Notes: generated by a model not told the origin, from the letters alone. Positions 8,452 through 16,775 are shown, counted from the stretch's first letter. The stretch: DNA of 64,000 bases from Streptomyces viridochromogenes DSM 40736 (GCF_000158955.1 NZ_GG657757.1:6255705-6319704), one strand, 5' to 3'. Numbers and translations are program-made.

Positions 8452-9168
8452 TCAGCCGGTGCGCCGCAACGCCTCGGAGAGACGCCCGGCGGCGTCGATC
8501 ACAGCCTGCGCGTGCATCCGCCCCGGGTGACGCGTCAACCGCTCGATCGGCCCGGACACCGACACGGCGGCCACCACACGGTTCGACGGCCCCCGCACCG
8601 GCGCGGAGACGGACGCGACGCCCGGCTCACGCTCACCGATCGACTGGGCCCACCCACGGCGTCGTACACCCGACAGGGCCGTCGCCGTGAAGCGGGCGCC
8701 CTGCAGACCGCGGTGCAGCCGCTCCGGCTCCTCCCAGGCCATGAGGATCTGCGCCGAGGAACCGGCCTTCATGGTGAGCGTCGAACCGACCGGGACCGTG
8801 TCCCGGAGTCCGGACAGGCGCTCCGCCGCGGCGACGCAGATGCGCATGTCGCCCTGGCGGCGATAGAGCTGCGCGCTCTCGCCCGTGATGTCACGGAGGT
8901 GGGTGAGCACCGGGCCGGCGGTGGCGAGGAGGCGGTCCTCACCAGCGGCCGCGGCCAGTTCCGCGAGACGGGGGCCGAGAATGAAACGGCCCTGCATGTC
9001 ACGCGCCACCATGCGGTGGTGTTCCAGCGCCACGGCCAGGCGGTGGGCCGTGGGTCGTGCCAGTCCGGTGGCGCCGACCAAGCCCGCGAGGGTGGCCGGA
9101 CCGGACTCCAGAGCGCTCAGGACGAGGGCCGCCTTGTCCAGAACGCCGACGCCGCTACTGTTGTCCAT
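8452..9168 (-). CDS. ndgR: IclR-family regulator of leucine and amino-acid metabolism
   Basis: This 238-residue protein has an N-terminal winged helix (LSALESGPATLAGLVGATG, then LARPTAHRLAVALEHH) and a C-terminal IclR effector domain from about residue 80. ATG 9168 gives MDNSSGVGVLDKAALVL, the NdgR-type N-terminus; a longer in-frame extension to 9249 lacks coding character. It is divergent from leuC, the arrangement known for NdgR/AreB, which binds the leuC upstream region and affects amino-acid metabolism and antibiotic production. A clean inverted repeat 13 bp upstream of the start is a likely autoregulatory operator. Confidence 0.92.
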   Translation of the reverse strand: MDNSSGVGVLDKAALVLSALESGPATLAGLVGATGLARPTAHRLAVALEHHRMVARDMQGRFILGPRLAELAAAAGEDRLLATAGPVLTHLRDITGESAQLYRRQGDMRICVAAAERLSGLRDTVPVGSTLTMKAGSSAQILMAWEEPERLHRGLQGARFTATALSGVRRRGWAQSIGEREPGVASVSAPVRGPSNRVVAAVSVSGPIERLTRHPGRMHAQAVIDAAGRLSEALRRTG

Positions 9169-9180
9169 GAAACGATACTC

Positions 9181-9201
9181 GCGTCTCACTCTGTGAAACG
9201 C
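9181..9201. promoter_or_regulatory. Inverted repeat, candidate NdgR operator
   Basis: GCGTCTCAC-TCT-GTGAAACGC is a 9-3-9 inverted repeat with one mismatch, between ndgR and leuC and 13-33 bp upstream of the ndgR start. Position and symmetry suit an IclR dimer site; binding is inferred. Confidence 0.55.
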
Positions 9202-9252
9202 AAGTTCAATTTTCCGTGGAACCCGCCACTCTGGAAGACACGAAGTCACAAC

Positions 9253-9271
9253 GGCCCGTGACGTACGGGCC
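9253..9271 (+). other. Small hairpin in the leuC leader
   Basis: The stem GGCCCGT/ACGGGCC with a 5-nt loop lies about 92 bp before the leuC start. A second weaker GC hairpin follows near 9329-9352. No leucine-rich leader peptide is visible, so classical attenuation is not supported. Confidence 0.35.
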
Positions 9272-9363
9272 TGGCGGCGGATGCCCGGAATCCGGGGCAG
9301 GGGCCCGCCTCCTCAAGATCTCTAGTTGGGCCGGCGGATCGTCGTCGGCCGGAGGGAACAGCG

Positions 9364-10794
9364 ATGGGTAGGACACTCGCGGAGAAAGTCTGGGACGACC
9401 ATGTCGTCCGGCGCGCGGAGGGCGAGCCCGACCTTCTCTTCATCGATCTGCACCTGCTGCACGAGGTGACCAGCCCGCAGGCCTTCGACGGTCTGCGCAA
9501 GAGCGGCCGCACGGTCCGGCGCCTCGACCTCACCATCGCCACCGAGGACCACAACACCCCCACCCTCGACATCGACAAGCCCATCGCCGACCCGGTCTCC
9601 CGGGTCCAGCTGGAGACGCTGCGCAAGAACGCCGCCGACTTCGGCGTGCGGCTGCACCCGCTGGGCGACGTCGAGCAGGGCGTCGTGCACGTCGTCGGCC
9701 CGCAGCTCGGCCTGACCCAGCCGGGCACCACCGTCGTCTGCGGCGACTCGCACACCTCCACGCACGGTGCCTTCGGCGCGCTGGCGTTCGGCATCGGAAC
9801 GTCCCAGGTGGAGCACGTGCTGGCCACCCAGACGCTGCCGATGTCCCGCCCGAAGACCATGGCGATCACGGTCAACGGCGAACTGCCCGAGGGCGTCACG
9901 GCCAAGGACCTGATCCTCGCGATCATCGCGAAGATCGGCACCGGCGGCGGCCAGGGCTACGTGCTGGAGTACCGCGGCGAGGCCATCGAGAAGCTCTCGA
10001 TGGAGGCCCGCATGACCATCTGCAACATGTCGATCGAGGCCGGTGCCCGCGCGGGCATGATCGCCCCGGACGAGACCACCTTCGCGTACCTCAAGGGCCG
10101 CCCGCACGCCCCCGAGGGCGCGGACTGGGACGCCGCCGTCGAGTACTGGAAGACGCTCAGGACGGACGCGGACGCCGAGTTCGACGCCGAGGTCGTCATC
10201 GACGCCGCCGAACTGTCCCCGTTCGTCACCTGGGGCACCAACCCGGGCCAGGGCGCACCGCTTTCGGCGTCCGTCCCCGACCCCGCTTCGTACGAAGACG
10301 CATCGGAGCGCTACGCCGCCGAAAAGGCCCTGGAGTACATGGGGTTGGAGGCCGGGCAGCCGCTGCGGTCCATCAAGGTGGACACCGTCTTCGTAGGCTC
10401 GTGCACCAACGGCCGCATCGAGGACCTCCGCGCCGCCGCCGAGCTGCTGCAGGGCCGCAAAGTCGCCGACGGCGTACGGATGCTGGTCGTCCCGGGTTCC
10501 GCGCGGGTCGGTCTGCAGGCCGTCTCCGAGGGTCTGGACGTCGTCTTCAAGGACGCCGGCGCCGAATGGCGGCACGCGGGCTGCTCGATGTGTCTGGGCA
10601 TGAACCCCGACCAGCTGGCCCCGGGGGAGCGCTCCGCGTCCACCTCCAACCGCAACTTCGAGGGCCGGCAGGGCAAGGGCGGTCGTACGCACCTGGTGTC
10701 CCCGCAGGTCGCGGCCGCCACCGCCGTCCTGGGGCACCTGGCCTCCCCGGCCGACCTGTCCGCCGCCGACACCCGTACGCCCGCTGGAGTCTGA
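9364..10794 (+). CDS. leuC: 3-isopropylmalate dehydratase, large subunit
   Basis: This 476-residue aconitase-family subunit catalyses the 2- to 3-isopropylmalate isomerisation in leucine synthesis together with LeuD. The 4Fe-4S cysteines appear in VFVGSCTNGRIEDL (residues ~345-358) and in HAGCSMCLGMNPD (~403-415), and the active-site stretch is VVCGDSHTSTHGAFGALAFG. A good GGAGGG lies 8 bp before ATG 9364. leuD follows after 5 bp. NdgR is the obvious transcriptional regulator. Confidence 0.98.
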   Translation: MGRTLAEKVWDDHVVRRAEGEPDLLFIDLHLLHEVTSPQAFDGLRKSGRTVRRLDLTIATEDHNTPTLDIDKPIADPVSRVQLETLRKNAADFGVRLHPLGDVEQGVVHVVGPQLGLTQPGTTVVCGDSHTSTHGAFGALAFGIGTSQVEHVLATQTLPMSRPKTMAITVNGELPEGVTAKDLILAIIAKIGTGGGQGYVLEYRGEAIEKLSMEARMTICNMSIEAGARAGMIAPDETTFAYLKGRPHAPEGADWDAAVEYWKTLRTDADAEFDAEVVIDAAELSPFVTWGTNPGQGAPLSASVPDPASYEDASERYAAEKALEYMGLEAGQPLRSIKVDTVFVGSCTNGRIEDLRAAAELLQGRKVADGVRMLVVPGSARVGLQAVSEGLDVVFKDAGAEWRHAGCSMCLGMNPDQLAPGERSASTSNRNFEGRQGKGGRTHLVSPQVAAATAVLGHLASPADLSAADTRTPAGV

Positions 10795-10799
10795 GAATC

Positions 10800-11393
10800 A
10801 TGGAAGCCTTCACCACCCACACCGGCCGGGCCGTCCCGCTGCGCCGCAGCAACGTGGACACCGACCAGATCATCCCCGCCCACTGGCTCAAGAAGGTCAC
10901 GCGGGACGGGTTCGAGGACGGGCTGTTCGAGGCCTGGCGCAAGGATGCTTCGTTCGTGCTCAACCAGCCCGAGCGGGAGGGCGCGACCGTCCTGGTCGCC
11001 GGCCCCGACTTCGGCACCGGCTCCTCCCGTGAGCACGCCGTCTGGGCGCTGCAGAACTACGGCTTCAAGGCCGTGATCTCGTCCCGCTTCGCCGACATCT
11101 TCCGCGGCAACTCGCTCAAGAACGGCCTGCTCACGGTCGTCCTGGAGCAGAAGACCGTGGACGCGCTGTGGGAGCTCACCGAGAAGGACCCGCAGGCCGA
11201 GATCACCGTCGACCTGGAGAGCCGCGAGGTGCGCGCCGAGGGCATCACCGCCTCCTTCGAGCTGGACGAGAACTCCCGCTGGCGGCTGCTGAACGGCCTC
11301 GACGACATCTCGATCACCCTCCAGAACGAGGCGGACATCGCCGCGTACGAGGCGAAGCGCCCCGCCTTCAAGCCGCAGACGCTCCAGATCTGA
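10800..11393 (+). CDS. leuD: 3-isopropylmalate dehydratase, small subunit
   Basis: This 197-residue swivelling domain of isopropylmalate isomerase includes NVDTDQIIPAHWLK and the substrate-recognition loop GPDFGTGSSREHAVWAL. The size is normal. It lies 5 bp after leuC, so the two form one operon, closed by the hairpin at 11453. Confidence 0.98.
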   Translation: MEAFTTHTGRAVPLRRSNVDTDQIIPAHWLKKVTRDGFEDGLFEAWRKDASFVLNQPEREGATVLVAGPDFGTGSSREHAVWALQNYGFKAVISSRFADIFRGNSLKNGLLTVVLEQKTVDALWELTEKDPQAEITVDLESREVRAEGITASFELDENSRWRLLNGLDDISITLQNEADIAAYEAKRPAFKPQTLQI

Positions 11394-11452
11394 TCCGGAG
11401 CACGGCCGGCCGCGCCTGGACAAGGCGACTTTCGGCCACCGCAACACCCCCT

Positions 11453-11485
11453 CTGTACCCCCGATCAGCCCGATCGGGGGTACAG
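11453..11485 (+). terminator. leuCD terminator
   Basis: A perfect 14-bp stem CTGTACCCCCGATC with its complement and a 5-nt loop (AGCCC). There is no T-run. Confidence 0.8.
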
Positions 11486-11611
11486 CCGTGTCTGCACCCG
11501 AACGGCCCTGCCCGAGCCCGGCCCGGCTGTCAACTTCCCGCGTTACGCCGGTGGTTGTTGGGGTACGCGAGATGTACAGCCGCGACTTCCGCGTGTGCCT
11601 GGAAGGCCGTT

Positions 11612-11653
11612 TGGGGCGGCAGTTGTCCCCTGCGCAGGCGACAACTCGCCCCA
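11612..11653. promoter_or_regulatory. Long imperfect palindrome upstream of the 76-aa gene
   Basis: The arms are TGGGGCG / CGCCCCA, then AGTTGTC / GACAACT, then a self-complementary CCTGCGCAGG centre, with only a GC bulge and one C-C mismatch. It ends 17 bp before the ATG and so overlaps the expected promoter. It could be an operator or an RNA hairpin. Confidence 0.6.
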
Positions 11654-11670
11654 GATGGCACAATCTGTGC

Positions 11671-11901
11671 ATGGAACACGACGGCCAACTCGAGCTCTAT
11701 GCGGCAGTCGCGGGCCAACTCAAGGAAGCGCATGCAAGGGTGCGCGCACTGCAAGTCCCGGAGGGCGTACGGATGGCGCTGACCCGGAAGCTGCTGGTCA
11801 TTACGGCCGCGGCCAAGCACGATCTCGCCGACGCGGCAAGGCGGCTGGAGCGGTTCACCGCGGACCTCGACGAGGGACGAATCCCCGACGAGGAACGCTG
11901 A
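11671..11901 (+). CDS. 76-aa conserved helical protein, function unknown
   Basis: The start ATG 11671 gives MEHDGQLELYAAVAGQLK. The protein is almost entirely helical and charged (KEAHARVRALQVPEGVRMALTRKL, written here only to show the pattern in part) and ends DEGRIPDEER. It has no cysteines or membrane segment. It lies between leuCD and hupS. TGGCACAAT sits directly upstream as a possible -10, which would make the mRNA nearly leaderless. I recall small conserved actinobacterial proteins at this position but no function. The large palindrome in front suggests tight regulation. Confidence 0.7.
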   Translation: MEHDGQLELYAAVAGQLKEAHARVRALQVPEGVRMALTRKLLVITAAAKHDLADAARRLERFTADLDEGRIPDEER

Positions 11902-11957
11902 ACCTGACGACACCGCCGAGTTCGTTGCGGCACAAGGGTGAGAAGCCCGTTTCGTGT

Positions 11958-11986
11958 TTGATTTGCGGTATATATCTGCCTAACGT
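11958..11986 (+). promoter_or_regulatory. Promoter of hupS
   Basis: TTGATT (11958-11963), a 17-nt spacer rich in A/T (GGTATATATC) and TAACGT (11981-11986) fit a vegetative promoter 52 bp before the GTG start. Confidence 0.6.
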
Positions 11987-12037
11987 GCGAAAAAGCTTGA
12001 ACACTTTCGTTCTGGCGATGTCTCCGAAGGGGAAGAC

Positions 12038-12682
12038 GTGAACAAGGCGCAGCTCGTAGAAGCGATTGCCGACAAGATGGGCGGCCGCCAGCAGGCCGCC
12101 GATGCTGTCGACCACGTACTGGACGCCATCGTCCGCTCGGTCGTCTCGGGGGAGCGGGTCTCGGTCACCGGCTTCGGTTCGTTCGAGAAGGTCGACCGTC
12201 CGGCGCGCTACGCCCGTAACCCCCAGACGGGCGAGCGGGTTCGGGTCAAGAAGACCTCCGTGCCGCGCTTCCGCGCGGGCCAAGGCTTCAAGGACCTGGT
12301 CAGCGGCTCGAAGAAGCTGCCGCGTGGCGGCGAGGTCTCCGTCAAGAAGGCGCCCAAGGGCAGCCTGACCGGCGGCGCCGGCGCCACGGTCAAGAAGGCC
12401 GCCGCGAAGAAGGCGACCACCAAGAAGGCCGCCGCCGCGAAGAAGACCACCGCCAAGAAGACGACGGCGAAGAAGGCCGCCACCAAGACGGCGGCCGCGA
12501 AGAAGACCACGGCGAAGAAGGCACCCGCGAAGAAGACCACGGGCGCCGCCAAGACCACCGCCGCGAAGAAGACCACGGCCAAGAAGGCCCCGGCGAAGAA
12601 GGCCACCGCGAAGAAGGCGCCCGCCAAGAAGTCGACGGCGCGCAAGACCACCGCGAAGAAGACCACCGCCCGCAAGAAGTAG
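12038..12682 (+). CDS. hupS: HU-family nucleoid protein with histone H1-like lysine tail
   Basis: Residues 1-92 form a complete HU domain: MNKAQLVEAIADKMG, the body GSFEKVDRPARYARNPQTGE with the DNA-intercalating RNPQTG arm, then VPRFRAGQGFKDLV. Residues ~100-214 are a tail of Lys-Lys/Ala/Thr/Pro modules (AAKKTTAKK and similar), as in histone H1. HupS of this type is the sporulation-associated HU paralogue of Streptomyces that compacts spore nucleoids; the standard short HU (HupA) is elsewhere. GTG 12038 follows GAAGGGGAAG. The repetitive tail is encoded by near-identical codons and could be length-variable between strains. Confidence 0.95.
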   Translation: MNKAQLVEAIADKMGGRQQAADAVDHVLDAIVRSVVSGERVSVTGFGSFEKVDRPARYARNPQTGERVRVKKTSVPRFRAGQGFKDLVSGSKKLPRGGEVSVKKAPKGSLTGGAGATVKKAAAKKATTKKAAAAKKTTAKKTTAKKAATKTAAAKKTTAKKAPAKKTTGAAKTTAAKKTTAKKAPAKKATAKKAPAKKSTARKTTAKKTTARKK

Positions 12683-12704
12683 CGGCACCGGGGTACTCAC
12701 GCGC

Positions 12705-12735
12705 CGGGCCGGACTCCCGCACGGAGTCCGGCCCG
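12705..12735. terminator. Bidirectional terminator between hupS and the minus-strand gene
   Basis: A 13-bp stem CGGGCCGGACTCC with its complement and a 5-nt loop, placed between two convergent genes. Confidence 0.8.
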
Positions 12736-12754
12736 CGGTGTGTTCAGGGAGTGG

Positions 12755-12958
12755 TCAGAGGGTCTGCAGGGTCACCAGAGTGATCCTGGGGGCGTTCTCG
12801 GGGCCCTCCACCTCGATCCGCACCCGCTGCCCCACGCGCAGCAGCCTGAGGCCCCCCGCGTCGAACGCGGCCGCGTCGAAGGGGACCGGGGTGCCGTCGT
12901 CCAGGAGTACCTGCCCGCTGCGGCTTTCGGGGTCGTACGTGTACGCGGTGGCCTGCAT
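12755..12958 (-). CDS. Small beta-barrel protein resembling a cold-shock fold
   Basis: This 67-residue protein reads MQATAYTYDPESRSGQVLLD, then DGTPVPFDAAAFDAGGLRLL, then a basic strand RVGQRVRIEVEG. The pattern of short beta strands, a DDGT turn and RxGQRV near the end resembles CSD/OB-fold proteins, but the RNA-binding aromatic motifs of CspA are absent. It is 9 bp downstream of cofC on the same strand and may be translated from the same mRNA. Function unknown. Confidence 0.75.
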   Translation of the reverse strand: MQATAYTYDPESRSGQVLLDDGTPVPFDAAAFDAGGLRLLRVGQRVRIEVEGPENAPRITLVTLQTL

Positions 12959-12967
12959 GGCCGCAGC

Positions 12968-13606
12968 CTACTGCCCGGGTATCAGCAACCGCGCGGCGGC
13001 CGCGGCCGTATGAGGGCCGACCCCCAGGGCCAGCGCACTGCGCAGGTCGTCGCCGGTGTCCACGTCCTGGCGGACCGAGTCCACGGCGGTGAGGGACAGT
13101 TCCACGGCGCCAAAGGCCCGGTGCCGGGCCCGGGAATCGGTGCCGAACGCCGGGAACAATGGCCGCCCGGGGGCAGCCGCCAGCAAGGTCGTACCGATTC
13201 CGGCCGCGTCCGGGAGAAATGCGCGCGGGAATTCCGCGGCGGCTTCGAGTACCCGGGACAATTCCGCGGGGCGCAGCGCAGGAAGATCGGCGTTCAGTGC
13301 CGCCACCGGACTTCCGGGGCGGGCCGACCGAACGACCCCCGTCGCGTGCGCGAGGGCGGCGTTGAGGCCGCCGCCCGGCTCGTCCGGGACGATCGCGGCG
13401 CCCAGCGCGGTCAGCTCACGCGCCGCCCGGGCGTCGTCCGTGACGACTGCCACATCCCGCACCGCGGGGCAGCCCAGCGCCGCCGCCACCGTGTCCTGGG
13501 CGAAGGCGAGGGCCAGGTCCGGCCGCAGCCCGTCGTCCGCGGTGTCAGCGAGCCTGCTCTTGGCCTGGGCCAGGGGCTTCAGGGGTACGACCAAGGTCCA
13601 CTGCAC
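12968..13606 (-). CDS. cofC: Phosphoenolpyruvate/2-phospholactate guanylyltransferase (F420 synthesis)
   Basis: This 212-residue nucleotidyltransferase has the N-terminal signature WTLVVPLKPLAQAKSRLAD, the pocket VVTDDARAARELTALGA, the metal site NADLPALRPAEL and a DVDTGDDLRSAL tail. Actinobacterial homologues (also called FbiD) activate phosphoenolpyruvate with GTP to feed FbiA in coenzyme F420 synthesis. The other fbi genes are not in this window. A likely F420-using luciferase-like enzyme is encoded at 42481-43455, so the cofactor has at least one candidate client here. Confidence 0.92.
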   Translation of the reverse strand: MQWTLVVPLKPLAQAKSRLADTADDGLRPDLALAFAQDTVAAALGCPAVRDVAVVTDDARAARELTALGAAIVPDEPGGGLNAALAHATGVVRSARPGSPVAALNADLPALRPAELSRVLEAAAEFPRAFLPDAAGIGTTLLAAAPGRPLFPAFGTDSRARHRAFGAVELSLTAVDSVRQDVDTGDDLRSALALGVGPHTAAAAARLLIPGQ

Positions 13607-13765
13607 AGATGTTCCGTCCCTCTCTTGTCGCGGTCATTGTCACCCGGGGCCTCGGGCGGGCGGCGTGTCGGGGCGTACGGTGTTCTCGACAGACCGGCGG
13701 CCTGGGGCGACACTTGTGCGGCCCCCGGTGGCCCCCGCTTTCAGGCCCTAGAGGAAGGTGTCCGC

Positions 13766-14551
13766 GTGCCCCGCCGCAGAATCGGCTTCTGGTACCGCTT
13801 GGCCGCGGTGATCTGCAAACCGCCGCTGGTGGTTCTGCTCAGGCGGGACTGGCGCGGAATCGAGCACATTCCGGCCGAGGGTGGATTCATCACCGCGGTG
13901 AACCACAATTCGCACATCGATCCCTTCGCTTACGCGCACTTTCAGTACAACACCGGGCGCGTCCCGCGATTCCTCGCGAAGAGCGGGCTTTTCAAGAAGG
14001 GATTCGTCGGCGCCGCGATGCGCGGCACCGGGCAGATCCCCGTCTACCGCGAGAGCACGGACGCGCTCAGCGCCTTCCGGGCCGCGATCGACGCCGTGGA
14101 CCGCGGTGAATGCGTCGCCTTCTACCCCGAGGGCACCCTCACCCGCGACCCGGAGGGCTGGCCCATGACCGGCAAGACCGGTGCCGCGCGCGTCGCCCTG
14201 CAGACCAAGTGCCCGGTCATCCCCGTCGCCCAGTGGGGCTGCAACGAGCTGCTGCCGCCGTACGCGAAGAAGCCGAACCTGCTGCCGCGCAAGACGCACC
14301 GGGTGCTCGCCGGGCCGCCCGTGGATCTCACGCGGTTCTACGACCGGGAGATGACCGCGGAGCTCCTGAAGGAGGCCACCGAGGTCATCATGGCCGCGGT
14401 GACCCACCAGCTGGAGGAGATCCGCGGCGAGAAGGCGCCCGAGACGCCCTACGACCCGCGCCGGGAGCGGATCGAACAGCGGCGCCGCACCCAGGCGCAG
14501 ACACATCAGAAGTCCGGGCAGACCGTGCAGGAAGAGGGGCTGGGCAAGTGA
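13766..14551 (+). CDS. 1-acyl-sn-glycerol-3-phosphate acyltransferase-like protein (PlsC family)
   Basis: This 261-residue acyltransferase has the family motifs in order: NHNSHIDPFAY (NHX4D, catalytic His), FLAKSGLFKKGFVGAAMRG, FYPEGTLTRDP (acyl-acceptor site) and VIPVAQWG. GTG 13766 is preceded by GAGGAAGG at 7 bp. The C-terminal 35 residues are charged and Gln-rich. It overlaps gpsA by 4 bp (GTGA), so an sn-glycerol-3-phosphate-producing enzyme and a glycerolipid acyltransferase are co-translated, a sensible phospholipid-precursor unit. Confidence 0.93.
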   Translation: MPRRRIGFWYRLAAVICKPPLVVLLRRDWRGIEHIPAEGGFITAVNHNSHIDPFAYAHFQYNTGRVPRFLAKSGLFKKGFVGAAMRGTGQIPVYRESTDALSAFRAAIDAVDRGECVAFYPEGTLTRDPEGWPMTGKTGAARVALQTKCPVIPVAQWGCNELLPPYAKKPNLLPRKTHRVLAGPPVDLTRFYDREMTAELLKEATEVIMAAVTHQLEEIRGEKAPETPYDPRRERIEQRRRTQAQTHQKSGQTVQEEGLGK

Positions 14552-15558
14552 GCAAGCCGGTCAAGGCAGCGGTGCTGAGCGCCGGTTCGTGGGGCACGGC
14601 CTTCGGCATGGTGCTCGCCGACGCCGGGTGCGAGGTCACCCTGTGGGGGCGCCGCCCGGAACTCGTGGAGGCGATCAACTCCACCCGGACCAATCCCGAC
14701 TACTTCCCGGGCGTCGAGCTCCCGGAGAACGTGCGGGCCACCACGGATCCCGCGGAAGCCGCCGCGGACGCCGATTTCACGGTCCTCTCGGTGCCCTCGC
14801 AGACCCTGCGCGGCAATCTCGCCGAGTGGTCGCCGCTGCTCGCGCCCGACACGGTCCTCGTGTCGCTGATGAAGGGCGTCGAACTCGGCTCCGCGATGCG
14901 GATGAGCGAGGTCATCGACGACGTGGCCAAGGTCGGCCCGGACCGGATCGCCGTGGTCACCGGGCCCAACCTGGCCCGTGAGATCGCCGCGCGGATGCCG
15001 GCCGCCGCCGTGGTCGCCTGCACCGACGAGGCCGTCGCCCAGCGGCTTCAGGCCGCCTGCCACACGCCGTACTTCCGCCCGTACACCAACACGGACGTGG
15101 TGGGTTGCGAACTGGGCGGAGCCGTGAAGAACGTCATCGGGCTGGCCGTCGGCATCGCGGACGGCATGGGCCTCGGCGACAACGCCAAGGGCTCGCTCAT
15201 CACCCGCGGCCTCGCCGAGACCACCCGGCTCGGCATGGCGCTCGGCGCCGACCCGCTGACCTTCTCCGGACTCGCGGGCCTGGGCGACCTGGTGGCCACC
15301 TGCTCCTCGCCGCTGTCCCGCAACCACACGTTCGGCACCAACCTCGGCAAGGGCATGACCCTCCAGGAGACCATCGCGGTCACCAAGCAGACCGCCGAGG
15401 GCGTCAAGTCCTGCGAGTCGGTGCTGGATCTGGCCCGCCGGCACGGCGTCGACATGCCGATCACGGAGACGGTCGTCGGCATCGTGCACGAGGGCAAGCC
15501 CCCGGTGGTCGCTCTCAAGGAGCTGATGTCGCGCAGCGCGAAGCCCGAACGACGCTGA
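14548..15558 (+). CDS. gpsA: Glycerol-3-phosphate dehydrogenase, NAD(P)-dependent
   Basis: This 336-residue enzyme reduces dihydroxyacetone phosphate to sn-glycerol-3-phosphate for phospholipids. The Rossmann loop is AAVLSAGSWGTAFG, unusually with Ser for the first Gly of GxGxxG. The substrate-binding region is present: VGCELGGAVKNVIGLAVGIADG with catalytic Lys, TRGLAETTRLG, and the closing GDLVATCSSPLSRN. The start GTG 14548 overlaps the acyltransferase stop. ddlA follows after 59 bp. Confidence 0.97.
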   Translation: MSKPVKAAVLSAGSWGTAFGMVLADAGCEVTLWGRRPELVEAINSTRTNPDYFPGVELPENVRATTDPAEAAADADFTVLSVPSQTLRGNLAEWSPLLAPDTVLVSLMKGVELGSAMRMSEVIDDVAKVGPDRIAVVTGPNLAREIAARMPAAAVVACTDEAVAQRLQAACHTPYFRPYTNTDVVGCELGGAVKNVIGLAVGIADGMGLGDNAKGSLITRGLAETTRLGMALGADPLTFSGLAGLGDLVATCSSPLSRNHTFGTNLGKGMTLQETIAVTKQTAEGVKSCESVLDLARRHGVDMPITETVVGIVHEGKPPVVALKELMSRSAKPERR

Positions 15559-15617
15559 GCGACGCGAGGCGGCGGGCGCTGACTCCGGGCCCTACCAACG
15601 GGTACTCTCAAGCCGAT

Positions 15618-16775
15618 ATGAGCACCGAGAACCTCCCCCAGAGCCCTGAGCAGCCGCCTCGCAAGCCGCGTGTGGCCGTCGTGTTCGGCGGGCGCAGTTC
15701 CGAACACGGGATCTCCGTGGTCACCGCCGGCGCCGTCCTCAAGGCCATCGACCGGACCAAGTACGACGTCCTGCCGATCGGCATCACCAAGGACGGCCGT
15801 TGGGCGCTCACGGCGGACGCACCGGAGCGGATGGCGATCATCGACCGGCGGCAGCCGAGCGTGGACGTGCTCGCCGAGTCCGACGAGGGCGGCGTGATCC
15901 TCCCCGTCGACCCGTCCAACCGCGAAGTCGTCTACAGCGAGCCGGGATCGGTGCCCAAGGCGCTCGGCGAGGTCGACGTGGTCTTCCCGGTGCTGCACGG
16001 CCCGTACGGCGAGGACGGCACCCTGCAGGGCCTCCTGGAGCTCTCCGGCGTCCCGTACGTGGGGTCGGGCGTGCTCGCCTCGGCCGTGGGCCAGGACAAG
16101 GACTACATGAAGCGGGTGTTCACCTCGTTCGGGCTGAAGGTGGGCCCCTACCTGGTGGTCCGGCCGCGCGAGTGGCGGCAGGACGAGCAGGCCGCCCGCA
16201 AGCGCATCGTCGACTTCGCCGGCGACCACGGCTGGCCGCTGTTCGTGAAGCCCGCCCGCGCGGGTTCGTCGATCGGCATCACCAAGGTCGACGACCTCGC
16301 CGGCCTCGACGAGGCGATCGCCGAGGCCCAGCGGCACGACCCGAAGATCCTCGTCGAGGCCGCGCTGCGCGGCCGTGAGATCGAGTGCGGCGTCCTGGAG
16401 TTCGAGGACGGCCCGCGTGCCTCGGTCCCGGCCGAGATCCCGCCGCCGGACGCGCACGCGTACTACGACTTCGAGGCCAAGTACATCGACTCGACGCCCG
16501 GCATCGTCCCCGCCCCGCTGACGCCGGAGGAGACCGCCGAGGTCCAGCGCCTGGCGGTGGAGGCCTTCGAGGCGGCGTCCTGCGAGGGCCTGGTCCGCGC
16601 GGACTTCTTCCTCACCGAGGACGGCGAGTTCGTGATCAACGAGATCAACACGATGCCCGGCTTCACGCCCATCTCGATGTACCCGCAGATGTGGCAGGCG
16701 AGCGGCGTCAGCTACCCAGAGCTGGTGGACCGCCTCGTCCAGGCGGCTCTTCACCGGTCGACGGGCCTGCGCTGA
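15618..16775 (+). CDS. ddlA: D-alanine--D-alanine ligase
   Basis: This 385-residue ATP-grasp ligase makes the D-Ala-D-Ala dipeptide for peptidoglycan. It has VVFGGRSSEHGISVVTAGAV at the N-terminus, HGPYGEDGTLQGLLEL, the Mg/ATP loop KPARAGSSIGITKV, and the active-site end NEINTMPGFTPISMYP. The F/Y-type pocket is typical of dipeptide rather than depsipeptide ligases: YYDFEAKY carries the omega-loop Tyr, so this is not a VanA-type enzyme. The order gpsA-ddlA is conserved in actinobacteria. An intrinsic terminator lies 28 bp after the stop. Confidence 0.97.
   Translation: MSTENLPQSPEQPPRKPRVAVVFGGRSSEHGISVVTAGAVLKAIDRTKYDVLPIGITKDGRWALTADAPERMAIIDRRQPSVDVLAESDEGGVILPVDPSNREVVYSEPGSVPKALGEVDVVFPVLHGPYGEDGTLQGLLELSGVPYVGSGVLASAVGQDKDYMKRVFTSFGLKVGPYLVVRPREWRQDEQAARKRIVDFAGDHGWPLFVKPARAGSSIGITKVDDLAGLDEAIAEAQRHDPKILVEAALRGREIECGVLEFEDGPRASVPAEIPPPDAHAYYDFEAKYIDSTPGIVPAPLTPEETAEVQRLAVEAFEAASCEGLVRADFFLTEDGEFVINEINTMPGFTPISMYPQMWQASGVSYPELVDRLVQAALHRSTGLR

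Noticed and set aside
9169..9249. 27-residue N-terminal extension of NdgR
   Set aside because: It would run through the operator-like inverted repeat and has no similarity to IclR proteins; the internal ATG at 9168 gives the usual length.
15618..16775. VanA-type D-Ala-D-Lac ligase as a glycopeptide-resistance gene
   Set aside because: The omega-loop YYDFEAKY and the gpsA-ddl context fit the housekeeping dipeptide ligase, and no vanH or vanX is adjacent.
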